From contig QLII01000001.1 of the NCBI GenBank assembly GCA_003259005.1, positions 2,062,501 to 2,126,500 on the forward strand: DNA of 64,000 nucleotides, given 5' to 3'. A program made the translations under genes and the position numbers. The first letter of the stretch is position 1; the number at the start of each line of letters is the position of its first letter. The stretch comes from Spirosoma telluris (GTDB lineage Bacteria; Bacteroidota; Bacteroidia; Cytophagales; Spirosomataceae). The notes under the pieces are model-generated. The model was not told the DNA's origin, did no database searches, and saw nothing but the letters and a program-made list of their open reading frames with translations. Positions 19,379-31,622 of the stretch are shown piece by piece.

Positions 19379-20482
19379 TTATTTCTTCAGGGCAATAACC
19401 TTTTCAAAAGCGGGCTTTGGCTGGTTGTTCCGGTCAAATAGTAGCGGGTAGCTGGTTCGGCCTCGAACAGGCCAGTTGTTCAACCAGCTATTGCCATCGT
19501 TTACCCCCCAGAACGTTACGCGGGTGATGTTATCTTTATGCTTAAGGAACAGCTTAAAGAGGGCTTCGTAATCAGTAGCTAGCTGGGTTTGAACACTGTC
19601 TGGTAAGGCATCGGGATAGGGGTTCGACTGGGCGTTAGCCGTCATGCGCTGGCCGACATCGGCCCCCTGGAAGTTGCGGGGCAGGACTTCTATGTCCAGT
19701 TCGGTAAACATAACCTTCATTCCCAGGGCGGAATACTGAAGGATGCTTTCTTCAATGTCTTTCAGAGGCACTTTGCCCACATGCCAATGGCCCTGAATGC
19801 CTACGCCGTCAATACGTACCCCGGCGGCCTTTATTTTTTTAATAAGCTCAATACAACCAGCGCGTTTGGCGGGTTGTTCGTTGTTGTAGTCGTTATAATA
19901 CAACTCGGTTCTGGGCGCGGCCTGTTGCGCCAGCCTGAAGGCTTCCGTGACGAAATCATCGCCGAGGTATTGCAGGAAAACGGATTTTCGCATCGTCCCA
20001 TCTTCGTTCAGCGCTTCGTTGACCACATCCCACGAAAGAACCTTTCCGTCGTAGCGCCCAGCGACCGTTTTGATATGATTCGTAAAAAACGTTCGGATAG
20101 AGTCGGCACTATGAATACCTCGGATAAAGGATGGCAACTGGCTGTGCCAGACCAGGGTATGCCCGTTGATTTTGATATTATGTTTTTGGCCAAATGCAAC
20201 CAGCTTGTCTGCCATCTCGAAATTATACGTGTCCCAGCCCGGATGGATCAGCGCCGACTTCATAATATTTTCGGGCGTAGCCATGTTGAATTGACGCACA
20301 ATGAAGGCCGTCATTTGCGGGTCACGTTCTTCGATTTGGGCGTTATTCAGCGCTGTGCCAATGCCAAAGTCACGCTTAAAGGTGTCTTTTAGTGAAGGGA
20401 TGGTTTGGGCAGACGCGGCATTATTCCATACAGGCGTGCTCAAAAGCACAACGACACTGATGGAGAACAGGTAGTTTTTCAT
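19379..20482 (-). CDS. GH10 endo-1,4-beta-xylanase
   Basis: Retaining endoxylanase with a signal peptide (cleavage near ASAQ). The TIM-barrel signatures are intact: NMATPENIMK near residue 68, HTLVWHSQLPSF near 110, the acid/base Glu158 (counted from the ATG at 20488) in LSWDVVNEAL, and the nucleophile Glu263 in VMFTELDIEV. WGVNDGNSWLNNWP near the C-terminus is the standard substrate loop. About 367 residues, a single catalytic domain without binding modules. ATG at 20488 and 20482 are both possible; the later fits a compact signal peptide. It defines xylan backbone cleavage as one function of the locus. Confidence 0.95.
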   Translation of the reverse strand: MKNYLFSISVVVLLSTPVWNNAASAQTIPSLKDTFKRDFGIGTALNNAQIEERDPQMTAFIVRQFNMATPENIMKSALIHPGWDTYNFEMADKLVAFGQKHNIKINGHTLVWHSQLPSFIRGIHSADSIRTFFTNHIKTVAGRYDGKVLSWDVVNEALNEDGTMRKSVFLQYLGDDFVTEAFRLAQQAAPRTELYYNDYNNEQPAKRAGCIELIKKIKAAGVRIDGVGIQGHWHVGKVPLKDIEESILQYSALGMKVMFTELDIEVLPRNFQGADVGQRMTANAQSNPYPDALPDSVQTQLATDYEALFKLFLKHKDNITRVTFWGVNDGNSWLNNWPVRGRTSYPLLFDRNNQPKPAFEKVIALKK

Positions 20483-20532
20483 GAACATTAAGTTTATAAC
20501 ATACTTAAAATTAGCAGGATTAGAATTTCCGT

Positions 20533-22471
<1,939 letters not shown>

Positions 22472-22519
22472 TTAGGTCAATGTTTGGGTTACCAGGGTAT
22501 ATGCTTTTTCGACAAGATT

Positions 22520-22570
22520 GACAGGATAAACAGGATTCTTTCTAGTTCAACAAATCCTGTTTATCCTGTC
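22520..22570. terminator. Intergenic hairpin, 18-bp arms
   Basis: Arms 22520-22537 and 22553-22570 pair perfectly around a 15-base loop; outer TTTTTCGAC/GTCGAAAAA sequence extends the symmetry with an 8-base bulge. It separates two esterase genes. Confidence 0.65.
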
Positions 22571-22590
22571 GAAAAAAAAAGAGCTTTTGC

Positions 22591-23708
<1,118 letters not shown>

Positions 23709-23898
23709 TTATGTATTGGTTTTAGGATTATGGTTTTCACTAACTCAGCCTGCGTGACAGTCGCGTAGCGATGGAATGTTTGTAGCAAGAATGAATCGTT
23801 CGTTGAGCTAACCAGCGTGCCGTAGGTACGCAACAATTCGTACAGGTTGCCTACCTACTTTCACGACTAAAAATCAAAATGTATGGATCAACTACACA

Positions 23899-25020
23899 TC
23901 ACCTAAAAAGATGCGGCAATGTGTCGGCCAGATATAGTTTGCAGTTCATCCAGGTATGCCCACCCGGCACAATAAGCGGTTTAACGTTGATTTTCTTCTC
24001 ATTGAACATGGCGATATTCTGCTTCACTGGTTCATACAGAAAATCTTCGGTGCCGACGCTGATGGTGAACAGTTTCAGTTGTTTGTTCATCTGTTCGGCG
24101 TTGGGCGACCAATTCGTAAAGTTCGTTTTGAACTCGTCGGTGGCGGTATAGGGCGCATAGGCGCATACATAGGCAAATGTGGAGGGATTGGTCAGGCCGA
24201 TGTTGAGCGTCTGGCCACCACCTACGGAGAAACCCGCTACCGCCCTACCTTTGCTCTCCTTGATGACGGGGTAGTTAGCTTCTACGAACGGAACGATGTC
24301 ATTCACCATATCTTTGGTAAAATCGGGCATCGGCGCGGGGCGAACGTTACCATAAGGCATCACGATGAGCATGGGTTTGGCTTTACCCTGTGCGATCAGG
24401 TTATCGGCAATCAAGTTGGCACGACCCACTTTGGTCCAGGTTTCTTCGGTGTCGGAACCGCCGTGAATCAGGTACAAGACGGGATAGTTCGTCTTGCCGT
24501 TCGGGTTGAACCCCGATGGCGTGTACACCAGCAACTGCCGCATGGTGCCTAATGTACCGGACTTGTAGTAGCGATAGCTGATTTTGCCGTGGGGTACGTT
24601 CTGCAAGGAATGCACCAGAGGCTGATCGCCGGGTATGTCGACGATACTGCGTTTGAAGCGCTCGTTGGCGAAGATGTAGGTGTTGTTCGGGTCGGCCAGC
24701 GATACACTATCGACCATAAAACTGTATGGGTAAATGTCGGGTTTGACCGGAGGCACGGTCACGCTCCAGATGCCCGACGTGTCTTTGGTCATGGCAACGG
24801 GTGCTTTCAAAAACTCACCGGAAATCATTACCTTTTTCGCATTTCGGGAGAAATACCGGAACGTAACGCTGTGGTCGGGATGAACATCAGGCGAACTGAT
24901 GGCAGGTGGACGTTGCTGGGCCAGCGTTGTCAGGGACGAAAGCAACAAGCTACTATAAAGAGCGAAAGCGTGAAAGAGCGAAAGCGTGAAATCAGCCCCG
25001 GTCAGTTTTAAGGTCTTCAT
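23899..25020 (-). CDS. Esterase with E-set domain (CE1/esterase D type)
   Basis: Intact 373-residue paralogue of the gene before it. The E-set (VTFRYFSRNAKKVMISGEF) is followed by VPHGKISYRYY, YPVLYLIHGGSDTEETW (oxyanion region), VAGFSVGGGQTLN with the nucleophile Ser, and GGHTWMNCKLYLADTLPHLFR at the C-terminus with the His. The signal peptide region is unusual: its codons include a 16-base tandem duplication (24957-24988) related to intergenic repeats of this window. The HGGS..T EETW pattern is shared with the next upstream esterase, so these two are the closest pair. The reaction is probably feruloyl or acetyl ester hydrolysis. Confidence 0.9.
   Translation of the reverse strand: MKTLKLTGADFTLSLFHAFALYSSLLLSSLTTLAQQRPPAISSPDVHPDHSVTFRYFSRNAKKVMISGEFLKAPVAMTKDTSGIWSVTVPPVKPDIYPYSFMVDSVSLADPNNTYIFANERFKRSIVDIPGDQPLVHSLQNVPHGKISYRYYKSGTLGTMRQLLVYTPSGFNPNGKTNYPVLYLIHGGSDTEETWTKVGRANLIADNLIAQGKAKPMLIVMPYGNVRPAPMPDFTKDMVNDIVPFVEANYPVIKESKGRAVAGFSVGGGQTLNIGLTNPSTFAYVCAYAPYTATDEFKTNFTNWSPNAEQMNKQLKLFTISVGTEDFLYEPVKQNIAMFNEKKINVKPLIVPGGHTWMNCKLYLADTLPHLFR
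24957..24988. repeat. 16-bp tandem repeat inside a signal-peptide coding region
   Basis: Two perfect copies of AAAGAGCGAAAGCGTG. On the coding strand they encode the hydrophobic stretch TLSLFHAFALYS of the esterase signal peptide. Related GCGAAAGAGCGAAA and TTTCGCTCTTT words occur in intergenic DNA at 2755-2773 and 2955-2968. Confidence 0.8.
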
Positions 25021-25034
25021 GGTTCGGTGGGAGT

Positions 25035-26194
25035 TTAGCGGAAGAGTAGTGGCGTGGTGGCGGCAACGTACGTTTTTACGTTCATCCAGGTGTGGCCCCG
25101 TCGGTGATCAGGCTTTTGTAGTTCACCTTTTTGGCTTTCAGGTAATCCATAAATTCCACAGTGCCCTTGTACAGAAAATCATCGCTACCGACACTCACCC
25201 ACAGCAGTTTAAGCTGCTTATTGGTCTGGTCAGGTTTGTTTACGATCTGACTGAAATTGCCATCCATTTCCTGGGGCGACAGGTACGAGCTATAGGCGCA
25301 CACCCAGGCAAATTTGTCCATGTTGTTGAACGCTGTTCGGAGCGTTTGCCCACCTCCCCGCGAGAAACCACCGATAGCCCGATTCTCCCGATTAGCCATA
25401 GCCCGGTAGTTTTTTTCGACATACGAAATAACATTACTGACCAGATCTGTCGTGAAATCGTTGGCCCGTTTCACTGCATCGGCTCCGTCGCGAACGGTTG
25501 GGTCGGCAGGTTTGGCCCCTCCTTTCTGCTCGGCTACGCGGGCCGCAATGTTGCCGTAGGGCATTACGATGATCATGGGTTTGGCCTTACCTTCGGCCAG
25601 CAGATTGTCCAGAATCAGGTTGATTTTGCCGACTTTGAAGAAGGTCTCTTCGGTATCGGTCGTGCCGCTGATGAGGTAGTAGACCGGGTATTTCTGTTTG
25701 AGATTCTGGTCGTAACCCGGTGGCGTATACACCACCAGCGAGCCCGTTGTCCCTTCCATCGACGGATAGTACTCATAATTAACCGAACCGTGCGGCACAT
25801 CACGCATGGCGTGAATCAGGGGCGTGTCGCCGGGCACATCGACCAGGCTGGCCTTGAAGCGTTCGTTCGGAAAGAAGGCTACGTTGGCGGGGTCCATCAC
25901 CGATATGCCATCTACCCGAAAGTTATAAGGATAGATATCGGGCTTGACCGGACCGACCGTTACGCTCCAGATGCCCTGTGCATCTTTGGTCATGGGCACA
26001 GGGCCTTTTTCAAACTGCGCACTCAATTCTACCGTTTTAGCCTGCGGAGCCTGATACCGGAACGTGACCGACTTGTCGGCGTTCACCTGGGGCGACACTA
26101 CCAGTGGGCCACGGGGCGGCTGGGCCAGCGCCATGTTGTAGAGGCAGATCATGGCCCAGAAGAGCCACAAACGGCCATTTAGTTGTTTTTTCAT
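25035..26194 (-). CDS. Esterase with E-set domain (CE1/esterase D type), frameshift near its end
   Basis: Signal peptide (MALAQ), E-set domain (VTFRYQAPQAKTVELSAQF), then VPHGSVNYEYY, YPVYYLISGTTDTEETF, IGGFSRGGGQTLR with the nucleophile Ser. The frame breaks in the GGGG run opposite 25098-25101; one extra base replaces the abrupt end ATPG with GHTWMNVKTYVAATTPLLFR, which carries the catalytic His and matches the downstream paralogue, with a stop at 25035-25037 and 386 residues. First transcribed of the four esterase genes. HG in the oxyanion motif is SG here, a departure from its neighbours that could affect activity. Confidence 0.86.
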
Positions 26195-26270
26195 AGTTTA
26201 TCAAGGTTTAGGATTTTTTTATCATCCCGAGGAACGACAAAAACGGGATGACAGAATAGACTAAATTCAC

Positions 26271-28354
26271 TCACTGGGTAATGACATCAACTTCCGCATA
26301 GCCCGACCCAGACCCTTCCTGCGTGTTTTTTAACGCACGTAATTTGATGTATCGGGCTTTGGTGGGTTCAAAGGTTTTGATTTGCCAGACGGGACTGTTT
26401 TTGATATTTGAAAACTCACCTTCGCTGACCCGCTTCCAGGTTGTATTATCGGTCGATACCTCAAATTGGTAGTGGGTGATGATGCTTGCTTCTTCCCACC
26501 AGTTTTGGGCTGGCAAATACCGAAAACCCGCCAGATTTTCTTCTTTACCCAGATCAATGAGTAAGTCGGCAGGCATCAGTTGGCCTTTGGGCTGATGCCA
26601 TGAGGTAGCAGGATTTCCATCTAAAACCTGATAGGCCGACTTTGCATCGGTGCTCACGATTTTCCAGTTGCTGCGGGCTATGTCAAATTTTTCGTCGCTG
26701 ACGACGCTGCTTTGTTTCGTGAACGGATTGTAGGCAATCGCCTTAAAGTCAACTTTGCCGTTGCCGGTTTTTACGGGAGCCGTGTATTTGCTGGAAGTTG
26801 CCGTTGGTGTGCTACCGTCGAGGGTATAATACAAAACAGATTCCGCATCCCCTGACTTGAGGTGCATATCGCCAGCCTGGTCGCGACTGATGGTGGGGGG
26901 GTTAAAATCAGTGGGGCTTTATAGACTTCGAGGTTTGAAATCAACGGGCTACCTTTGGCGTCCAGAATCGTCAGGCGCAATTGCGTGGCCTCTATAGTCG
27001 GGAAGCGCAGTATTCGCTTATATCCTATGGTCGTTTGTTTGGCAATTTCTTTCCAGTTGCCATCAACGAAGGCTTCTACCGTAAACGACTTGACCCGTTG
27101 CCCTAATCGGATAGGCTCCTGGACCAGGAACCGATTAAAGGCGGTGGGCTTCGTGAACTGGAGGGTTAAGGATGCTTTACGGGTGGCCTCCTCCGTTGCC
27201 CAATAGCTTTCCGGATCAGCATCAATGGCTTTACGGGCATCGTAGGTCGCACTTTTCCCCCGTACATCGGAGGCCGTGGCACGCGCCTGCCTGGCCAGAT
27301 TCACGGCAAACGCTTCTTTGATTGCGTTGGCAAATTCCTTTACCACTTTTTCATCTTTTTCGTGAATCAGCCCATTGGGCATGATCGGAAAATTGAGCAG
27401 CAATGTACCGTTTCGTCCAATGGAGTTATAGTACGTATCCATCAATTGGGGTAGCGTTTTCACCTTTTTATCCTCCCTTTCGTGGTAAAACCACTCCGGC
27501 CGAATGGAGGTGTTTACTTCGCCCGGCACCCAGGCATTCCCATTTTCTACGCCGTGCCGCAGCATATCTTCTGGCACATCGCCCGTCGCATTCAGTAAAC
27601 TCCAGTTGGTTTCACCCACATATCCGGCTTCGGTGCCCACCCAGCGCAGGTCGGCCCGGTCGCCCCATCGTTCCAGATGACGATCTTGGGCTGGAGTTTG
27701 CGAACGAGTTTGTAGGTATTAGCCCAGTCGTAATACGTTTTGGCGTCGATCTTTCGGGTTTCGTTGGCCCCGCCGTAATAGCCCGACCCGCCATTCGCTC
27801 CGTCGAACCATACCTCAAAAATGTCACCGTAGTTGGTCAGTAGTTCCGTCAACTGGTTGCGGAAGTAGGTAATGTATTCGGGCCTACCATAGTCGGCATG
27901 GTTACGGTCCCAGGGCGATAAATACACCCCGAACTTCAGGCCATATTCTTTGCAGGCATCGGCCAAATCGCGCACAATATCGGCTTTCCCGTTACGCCAG
28001 GGGATATTTTTTACAGAGTAGTCGGTGTATTTCGAGGGCCAGAGACAAAAGCCACTGTGGTGTTTGGCCGTAAAAATGATGCCTTTCATGCCAGCCTCTT
28101 TACAAATCCGCGCCCATTGTCGGCAATCCAGTTTTGTCGGATTAAACAGCTTCGGATCTTCGTTACCCAGCCCCAGGCCATATCGGTATAGGTGTTAATC
28201 GAAAAATGGATAAAGGCATAATATTCCATTTTCTGCCAACGCAACTGGTTTTCGCTGGGCAGCGGGCCAACGGGGGTGGTGATACTGGCTGGGCAAATCC
28301 GACAAGACCTATCAGTACAGAAAGCGCAGACAGAATGAAAAAAGATTTAAGCAT
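26271..28354 (-). CDS. GH29 alpha-L-fucosidase with binding domains, four apparent frameshifts
   Basis: Secreted exo-acting alpha-L-fucosidase. Landmarks: EYYAFIHFSINTYTDMAWG near residue 40, GIIFTAKHHSGFCLWPS near 90, the DIFEVWFDGANG nucleophile motif (Asp) near 195, and VGETNWSLLN near 270. After the catalytic domain come an F5/8-type C region (KAIDADPESYWATEE), a chitobiase-like C-terminal segment (VLYYTLDGSTPTATSSKY) and a second F5/8-type region (NPATSWHQPKG ... GYAEVDVITQ). Four breaks lie at 26895-26901, 27655-27657, 28171-28174 and 28272-28276, each in a G/C run and each cured by one base; total 695 residues. Without correction it looks like four fragments. Confidence 0.87.
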
Positions 28355-28436
28355 AGGGAAAAGTTTGTAAGAATTACCTGGTCAAACGTTAGCGTCGTTT
28401 TGCCGTTGGCGATGACTTGCACCGACGGCCTCTGCA

Positions 28437-29341
<905 letters not shown>

Positions 29342-30932
29342 TCACTGCTGTTTAGGTATCCTATCGGTAATCCGGAAGTAGTCGAAGTCGGCGAAACCGC
29401 CCGTTTGACGGGTGGCGTACGTGAACAACCCAAAACGATAGCCCATGAAATGCGGGATGGTGTACGGCATCTTCAGCGGTTCGCCGATAGGAATCCAGGC
29501 TTTACTGTCGAGGCTGTAGAAGAAATGAGCGGTATCTTTGCGATCGCGGAAATCGCATTCCGCTTTCAGGTAAACCGTTTTCTGGCCCAGCGGCACCCGC
29601 TGCACCTCAACTGGTTTCCCCGAACTAGCACTGACCATGACAATCGATTTCACCCCGTTATCGACCTTCACCCCTACCAGTCCATAATTCTTTTGTAATA
29701 GGCTCAGTCCCGCAAAATCGCCTTCTTTCAGATTCGAGACATCGAGCATGGTCGACCCCGAACATTCGGGACCGATGGTGCGCTGGGTAAGGGTGTTTCG
29801 GGCCATTACGAACGACGTGTCGGTACGGCCAGTTTTCAGGCGCAGAAAACCATTCCGTTCCGTCACCGACCAGAGGCTGTTGTCGGGGTTGTGGTTCCAC
29901 TGCCAGACCAGCGGCAGGGCAGGCTCACCTTTTTTACGGGCAAATTCGTCGGAGTTCACGATGCCGGGAATCAGGCCTTTGCTGGCGGGGAGATCAAGCG
30001 TTTGGGGAACTTTGCCGTTGTCGCCCAGCACCGGCCAGCCGTCTTCCCATTTAACGGGCACCAGATACGGAATCCGGCCTACCCCACCGAAGTCGCGAAA
30101 CAGATAAGCAAACCATCGCCCGTCGGGGTATCAATCAGTCCGCCCTGCGCCACGCCCAGATCCTGAAAGCCGATTCGGCCTTCCCACGGACCAGTGATCT
30201 TGTCGGCCCGGTGAATGACCACCGTCCGCATACCGCCACGCGGCCAGGTGATGTTAAAGAGGTAATACTTACCATTCACCTTGAACAATTGCGATCCCTC
30301 AGCGGGCAAGCCCCCCCCGTTCCCGATGGCGTGCTGGCGTTCTCAATAATAACCTGCTCGGTGGTGCCGGGTTTCACGCTTAACGCATCGGCAGTGAGTT
30401 CGACCAGGTTGAGTTTGCCCGCGCCATAAATCAGATATACCCGGCCGTCGTCATCAAAAAACAGGCTGTGGTCATGATACGACGGTTTGAACGAATGGGC
30501 TTTCCAGGGGCCTTTTTCGATGTCTTTGGTGGTGTAAATATGGGTTCTTCCACTGGTCTGGGCGAAGGTAGTCGCGTAGTAAAGCCCGTTGTGGTAGCGA
30601 AGGCTGCTGGCCCACGAACCCCGGCCGTATGTGCTTTTACCGTTGGACAATTTCATCGCATCCACGTTCGTCAGCGTATCGTACGCGTAACCCACCAGTT
30701 TCCAGTTAATTAGGTCGTTCGATTTCATAATCGGCAAACCCGGACTCAGGTGCATGGTGGTGCTGCTCATGTAGTACGTATTACCTACCCGAATCATGGC
30801 CATATCGGGCACATCGGCAAAAATAACCGGGTTCTGGGTGGTTTGTGCAATTGCGAGCACCTGCGTTAGCAGGAACACAATCGTCAATGACCGAAACCGT
30901 AATTTTTCGTATAATCGTTTGATAATAATCAT
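29342..30932 (-). CDS. GH43 enzyme with C-terminal beta-sandwich, two apparent frameshifts
   Basis: Signal peptide then a propeller starting NPVIFADVPDMAMIRVGNTYYMSS (catalytic base Asp in the PDMA motif), GRGSWASSLRYHNGLYY, HDHSLFFDDDGRVYLIYGAG (middle Asp) and LPAEGSQLFKVNGKYYLF (acid Glu). The C-terminal half (LRLKTGRTD to FADFDYFRI) is the GH43_C2 concanavalin-like sandwich that shapes the active site. Breaks at the C8 run 30311-30318 and at 30098-30100 are each cured by one base, giving 530 residues. Likely alpha-L-arabinofuranosidase or beta-xylosidase acting on side chains of xylan or pectin. Confidence 0.87.
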
Positions 30933-30977
30933 TCTACAAAGGCGTCTTTGCTATTGTATTTTTTGTCATCCCGGTGA

Positions 30978-31066
30978 TTTGTCATCCCGACTGAGGAGGG
31001 ATCTTCTGTAGCCGGAGGTGTTCTAGCCTCACCCGAAGATCCCTCCTGAGGTCGGGATGACAAAAA
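30978..31066. repeat. Long intergenic hairpin with GTCATCCCGA words
   Basis: A left arm (about 30978-31006) and right arm (about 31035-31066) pair over nearly 30 bases with a small bulge. The decamer GTCATCCCGA recurs as a partial direct copy at 30965 and, inverted, inside the right arm; a shorter version with ATCATCCCGA and CGGGATGAC lies at 26221-26252 between two other genes of the locus. It fills the gap between GH43 and the VOC gene. Confidence 0.7.
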
Positions 31067-31070
31067 CCGG

Positions 31071-31619
31071 CTATTGAAGTGGCCCGATGAGCTCGATAAA
31101 GTTTCCGTCGGGGTCCTGCACAAAAACGAACTGCGCCTTGTCGTTCAGGGGCGTGGGCGTACTGCCCAGAAACTTCACCTTCATCTGCGATAGCCGGTCG
31201 ATGATGGGTTGCAGGGCTTTCACCTGAATGGTGATGTACTGCATACCGGTATCATCCTGAATGTGAGCGGGTTTCGGGTGCGAGGATTTACTCCCGAAAC
31301 TCATCAGTTTCCAGTCCGTAGCATCAGGGCTGTTTTCGAGCTTCAGGATGGTTACGTTCGTGGCTACCCCATTGGTCAGACCCGAGCGTTTACCAAACTC
31401 TTCGTTGATGGTGAAGCTGCCCGTTTTGACCATGCCGATGCCCTTCACGTAAAAGTCAAGCGAACGGTCGAGGTCGGCAACTACGACTCCTATGCCAATC
31501 GTTTTGCTGGTGAAATTAGATTGCGCATAGGAGCTGAGTACGCATACGAACACCAATAGTGTTATTTTGACACATTTATAGGCAGTCATCAGCTTTCTGT
31601 TTATATTGAAACGCATCAT
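31071..31619 (-). CDS. Secreted VOC-family (glyoxalase-like) protein
   Basis: A 182-residue protein with a signal peptide (ends near VLSSYAQ) and one vicinal-oxygen-chelate fold: two betaalphabetabetabeta modules starting IGIGVVVADLDRSLDFYVKGIG and MQYITIQVKALQPIIDRL, and ending FVFVQDPDGNFIELIGP with the conserved metal-side Glu. An ATG at 31589 would leave a more compact signal peptide than the one at 31619. VOC proteins are metal enzymes or binding proteins of wide function. A secreted one lodged three bases after GH127 in the same operon is unusual, and its role in glycan use is unknown. Confidence 0.85.
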   Translation of the reverse strand: MMRFNINRKLMTAYKCVKITLLVFVCVLSSYAQSNFTSKTIGIGVVVADLDRSLDFYVKGIGMVKTGSFTINEEFGKRSGLTNGVATNVTILKLENSPDATDWKLMSFGSKSSHPKPAHIQDDTGMQYITIQVKALQPIIDRLSQMKVKFLGSTPTPLNDKAQFVFVQDPDGNFIELIGPLQ

Positions 31620-31622
31620 TCG

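Noticed and set aside
24986..26182. A 398-codon open frame on the plus strand opposite an esterase gene
   Set aside because: It is the antisense frame of a conserved esterase, has no family resemblance and is open only because of the codon composition of the gene below it.
26895..26901. Homopolymer G7 as a phase-variation tract in the GH29 gene
   Set aside because: The gene has three further breaks at short runs that could not all vary in phase, so a single switch at this run would not restore the protein.
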